This document shows positions 61,830-64,000 of a stretch of DNA of 64,000 nucleotides, piece by piece (the first letter of the stretch is position 1; the number at the start of each line of letters is the position of its first letter). The translations under genes were made by a program, and so were the position numbers. The notes under the pieces were generated by a model. That model did no database searches. It was not told the DNA's origin and saw only the letters and a list, made by a program, of their open reading frames with translations. The stretch is from contig NZ_JAUTWQ010000006.1 of NCBI RefSeq assembly GCF_046719735.1, forward strand, positions 248,001 through 312,000, read 5' to 3'. Source of the DNA: Halobacillus_B rhizosphaerae (GTDB lineage Bacteria; Bacillota; Bacilli; Bacillales; Halobacillaceae).

Positions 61830-63164
61830 CTAAGCAAGGAACACGAAATATAGAATAAAGATTACAAACAAGAAATACATAATCGGATGAATTTCCTTGC
61901 GTCTGCCTTTCAAAATCATTGTAATAGGGAAGAAGATAAATCCAATCGCAATCCCAGTCGCAATACTGTACGTTAAAGGCATCGCTGCAATGGTAAAGAA
62001 AGCAGGAACAGCAATTTCAAACTCGTCCCAGTCAATATTTTTAAGCGTAGACGCCATCAGCACTCCAACGATAATCAGTGCCGGTGCAGTTACTTCAGCC
62101 GTTACTAAAGAAAGCAGCGGTGAAAAGAATAAGGCTAAGATAAAGCAGATTGCAGTCACTACAGAAGCGAATCCCGTTCGTCCACCTGCTCCAACGCCTG
62201 CCGTAGACTCAATATAAGAAGTAGTAGTCGATGTTCCTACCACAGAACCCACAACGGTTGCTGTAGAGTCAGCAAACAATGCACGGCCAGCGCGGGGCAG
62301 TTTATTATCCTTCATAAACCCTGCCTGCGTGGCAACAGCCACTAAAGTTCCCGCCGTATCAAAAAAGTCTACAAACAGAAAGGTTAAAATAACGACAAGC
62401 ATTTTTATCGTGAAAATATCACCAAAGTGAGTGAATGCCTGACCAAATGTCGGTTCAACACTTGGAGCACTGCTAACAATGTCACCAAAACCGCTAGGAG
62501 CGTCAATAAGTCCCGTAACGATTCCAGCAATGGAAGTAAGCACCATTCCGTAGAAAATCCCACCCTTTACACCTAGTGCTAAAAAGATAACAGATATAAT
62601 AATTCCAAAAATGGCAAGCACAGTGGATGGAGCAGTTAAATCGCCAAGCTGAACAAGTGTAGCATCACTATTTTGCACAATACCTGAGTTTTGAAAACCA
62701 ATAAAAGCAATGAACAAACCAATTCCCGCGCCAACTGCTAACTTAAGATTCGCAGGGATCGCATTAATAATTCGTTCTCTTAATCCTGAAAGCGTTAAAA
62801 GTATGAAGATCAGTCCGGAAGCCAATACCCCTGATAAAGCGGTCTGCCATGGAATCCCATATCCTAACACAACCGTGTAAGCGAAAAAGGCATTAAGTCC
62901 CATTCCGGGTGCCAGAGCGATCGGGTACCTCGCCACCAGCCCCATTACCAGTGTACCTACAGCGGCTGCTATTGCTGTAGCCGTGAACACAGCACCTTTA
63001 TCCATTCGCGTGATTCCTTCGGGAAGCTGGTCAATTCCATCTAGCGCGAGTGTCGACGGATTGACAAACAAAATATATGCCATAGCAAGAAAAGTCGTAA
63101 GTCCTGCAATAATTTCAGTCCGATAGTTTGTTCCTAATTCATTAAATCGGAAAAATTTCTTCAT
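61830..63164 (-). CDS. pbuG: Guanine/hypoxanthine permease PbuG
   Basis: A 444-aa NCS2-family permease with about 12 to 14 membrane helices. Motifs: GLTTFLAMAYILFVNP, APGMGLNAFFAYTV, LFVDFFDTAGTLVAV, TSTTTSYIESTAGVG. It imports hypoxanthine and guanine, in line with its guanine riboswitch and PurR boxes. Confidence 0.95.
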   Translation of the reverse strand: MKKFFRFNELGTNYRTEIIAGLTTFLAMAYILFVNPSTLALDGIDQLPEGITRMDKGAVFTATAIAAAVGTLVMGLVARYPIALAPGMGLNAFFAYTVVLGYGIPWQTALSGVLASGLIFILLTLSGLRERIINAIPANLKLAVGAGIGLFIAFIGFQNSGIVQNSDATLVQLGDLTAPSTVLAIFGIIISVIFLALGVKGGIFYGMVLTSIAGIVTGLIDAPSGFGDIVSSAPSVEPTFGQAFTHFGDIFTIKMLVVILTFLFVDFFDTAGTLVAVATQAGFMKDNKLPRAGRALFADSTATVVGSVVGTSTTTSYIESTAGVGAGGRTGFASVVTAICFILALFFSPLLSLVTAEVTAPALIIVGVLMASTLKNIDWDEFEIAVPAFFTIAAMPLTYSIATGIAIGFIFFPITMILKGRRKEIHPIMYFLFVIFILYFVFLA

Positions 63165-63221
63165 TGTTCGTTCCTCCCTCTTATACCAACAGCCAACTCG
63201 GAATAAGGCAGAGACTCAAAC

Positions 63222-63254
63222 AAAAAAGACACCCTTAACAAGTTAAGAGTGTCT
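63222..63254 (-). terminator. Terminator of the pbuG riboswitch
   Basis: AGACACTCTTAAC and GTTAAGGGTGTCT on the minus strand, followed by TTTTTT. Confidence 0.9.
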
Positions 63255-63313
63255 ACTTTCTGACAGACGGGTAAATCAGGTCTTCCCCACAAGAAAAACA
63301 AATCGATTCACCC

Positions 63314-63380
63314 GCGTAGTCAGACCGATTTACGGTGGTCTGGTAGAAACTCATGAGCCTTATCCCCAAAATTATACGTT
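63314..63380 (-). ncRNA. Guanine riboswitch of pbuG
   Basis: On the minus strand: GTTTCTACCAGACCACCGTAA followed by GGTCTGACTACG. The specificity base is C in the GACTA motif, so guanine. Followed by a terminator 60 bases on. Confidence 0.93.
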
Positions 63381-63413
63381 GGCTGGAATATTTAATATTT
63401 TTAATATGTCTAT

Positions 63414-63487
63414 ATGTTACAGTCGTCTCTTTCATTCGTCAAGACAAAACACGAACGTTTTTTGTTTATTTTTTGTAAAATGTTCGT
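63414..63487 (-). promoter_or_regulatory. pbuG promoter with a pair of PurR boxes
   Basis: ACGAACGTT (63451-63459) and AATGTTCGT (63479-63487) are 19 bp apart; the second overlaps the guaA stop codon. The promoter is TTGACG (63437-63442), 17 bp, TAACAT (63414-63419). Box span and distance to the -35 equal those at purE. Confidence 0.88.
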
Positions 63488-64000
63488 TATTCCCACTCGA
63501 TCGTTGCTGGCGGCTTACTTGTAATATCGTACACGACACGATTGATATGAGCTACTTCGTTCACAATCCGGTTCGAAACTTTCTCTAATACATCCCACGG
63601 AATTCTGGCCCAGTCAGATGTCATTCCGTCAATCGAGGTGACGGCACGAATGCCAATCGTGTAATCGTAGGTACGCTCATCCCCCATTACTCCTACAGAA
63701 CGAATATCAGGGAGCACAGTGAAATACTGCCAGATATCACGATCTAAACCGGCTTTTTTAATCTCATCACGCAGAACCGCATCCGACTCTCTGACGATTT
63801 CCAGCTTCTCATCGGTGATCGCGCCAAGCACACGAATAGCTAGACCTGGTCCAGGGAACGGCTGACGCCAAACAATATGTTCAGGTACGCCGAGTTCAGT
63901 CCCAAGCGCACGGACTTCATCCTTAAAGAGTGTATTTAATGGCTCGATTAAGTCGAATTGCATATTCTCAGGAAGACCGCCTACATTATGGTGAGATTTA
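63487..64000 (-). CDS. guaA: GMP synthase GuaA, 3' part
   Basis: The C-terminal part of glutamine-hydrolysing GMP synthase; the gene runs past the window edge. Dimerisation-domain motifs WRQPFPGPGLAIRVLG, VGVMGDERTYDYTIGIRAV and the end KPPATIEWE are present. Its position before pbuG fits purine metabolism. The first in-window codons read KSHHNVGGLPENM. Confidence 0.97.
   Translation of the reverse strand, partial: KSHHNVGGLPENMQFDLIEPLNTLFKDEVRALGTELGVPEHIVWRQPFPGPGLAIRVLGAITDEKLEIVRESDAVLRDEIKKAGLDRDIWQYFTVLPDIRSVGVMGDERTYDYTIGIRAVTSIDGMTSDWARIPWDVLEKVSNRIVNEVAHINRVVYDITSKPPATIEWE

Overview
The window looks like a chromosomal segment of a moderately halophilic Bacillaceae bacterium, perhaps Halobacillus or a close relative. 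The genus is an inference from protein style. The gene order purEKBCSQLFMNHD - yerA - yerB - yerC - pcrB - pcrA - ligA - camS, then gatCAB - dgkB - rlmCD, matches the Bacillus subtilis yer region, and Bacillus-type RBSs, PurR boxes and riboswitches support this.

Layout. 0.3-4.1 kb: katG behind a PerR-like operator, and a secreted SH3b/amidase cell-wall hydrolase. 4.3-11.2 kb (minus): a TPP-riboswitch thiamin operon, tenI-thiO-thiS-thiG-thiF-ykoE-ykoD-ykoC, joining thiazole synthesis to an ECF-type importer. 11.4-25.9 kb: an AT-rich accessory island at the 3' end of rlmCD. 25.9-46.6 kb: rlmCD, dgkB, gatBAC, a proline symporter with a tiny accessory protein, P5C dehydrogenase, camS, ligA, pcrA, pcrB, yerC, yerB, yerA, plus two small membrane proteins. 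47-60 kb (minus): the full purine operon behind a PurR box pair and a guanine riboswitch. 60-64 kb: yebG, yebE, an Hsp20 gene, dispersed repeats, pbuG (PurR boxes plus guanine riboswitch) and the 3' end of guaA.

The island is the most interesting part. Three large serine recombinases, each preceded by or coupled to very small ORFs, sit beside the rlmCD 3' end. The last codons of rlmCD (25910-25945) have a 28/36 ungapped match at the far end of the island (11415-11450), with the first 13 bases identical. This is an SCC-like architecture: recombinases inserting at the end of an rRNA methyltransferase gene and restoring its reading frame. The cargo holds a PARIS-like pair (AriA-type ATPase and AriB-type TOPRIM protein), a HEPN-motif protein, a possible Ntn-hydrolase-like protein, an unrecognised three-gene operon (14903-17260) ending in a two-helix membrane protein, and two decayed genes. 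I read it as a defence island; the three-gene operon is the best candidate for an undescribed system.

In the core genome, purine salvage (pbuG) and synthesis (purE operon) share one control layout: two inverted PurR boxes of identical 37-bp span, 8 bp upstream of the -35 element, followed by a guanine aptamer and an intrinsic terminator. The thiamin operon uses a TPP aptamer whose 3' strand can pair with the terminator stem.
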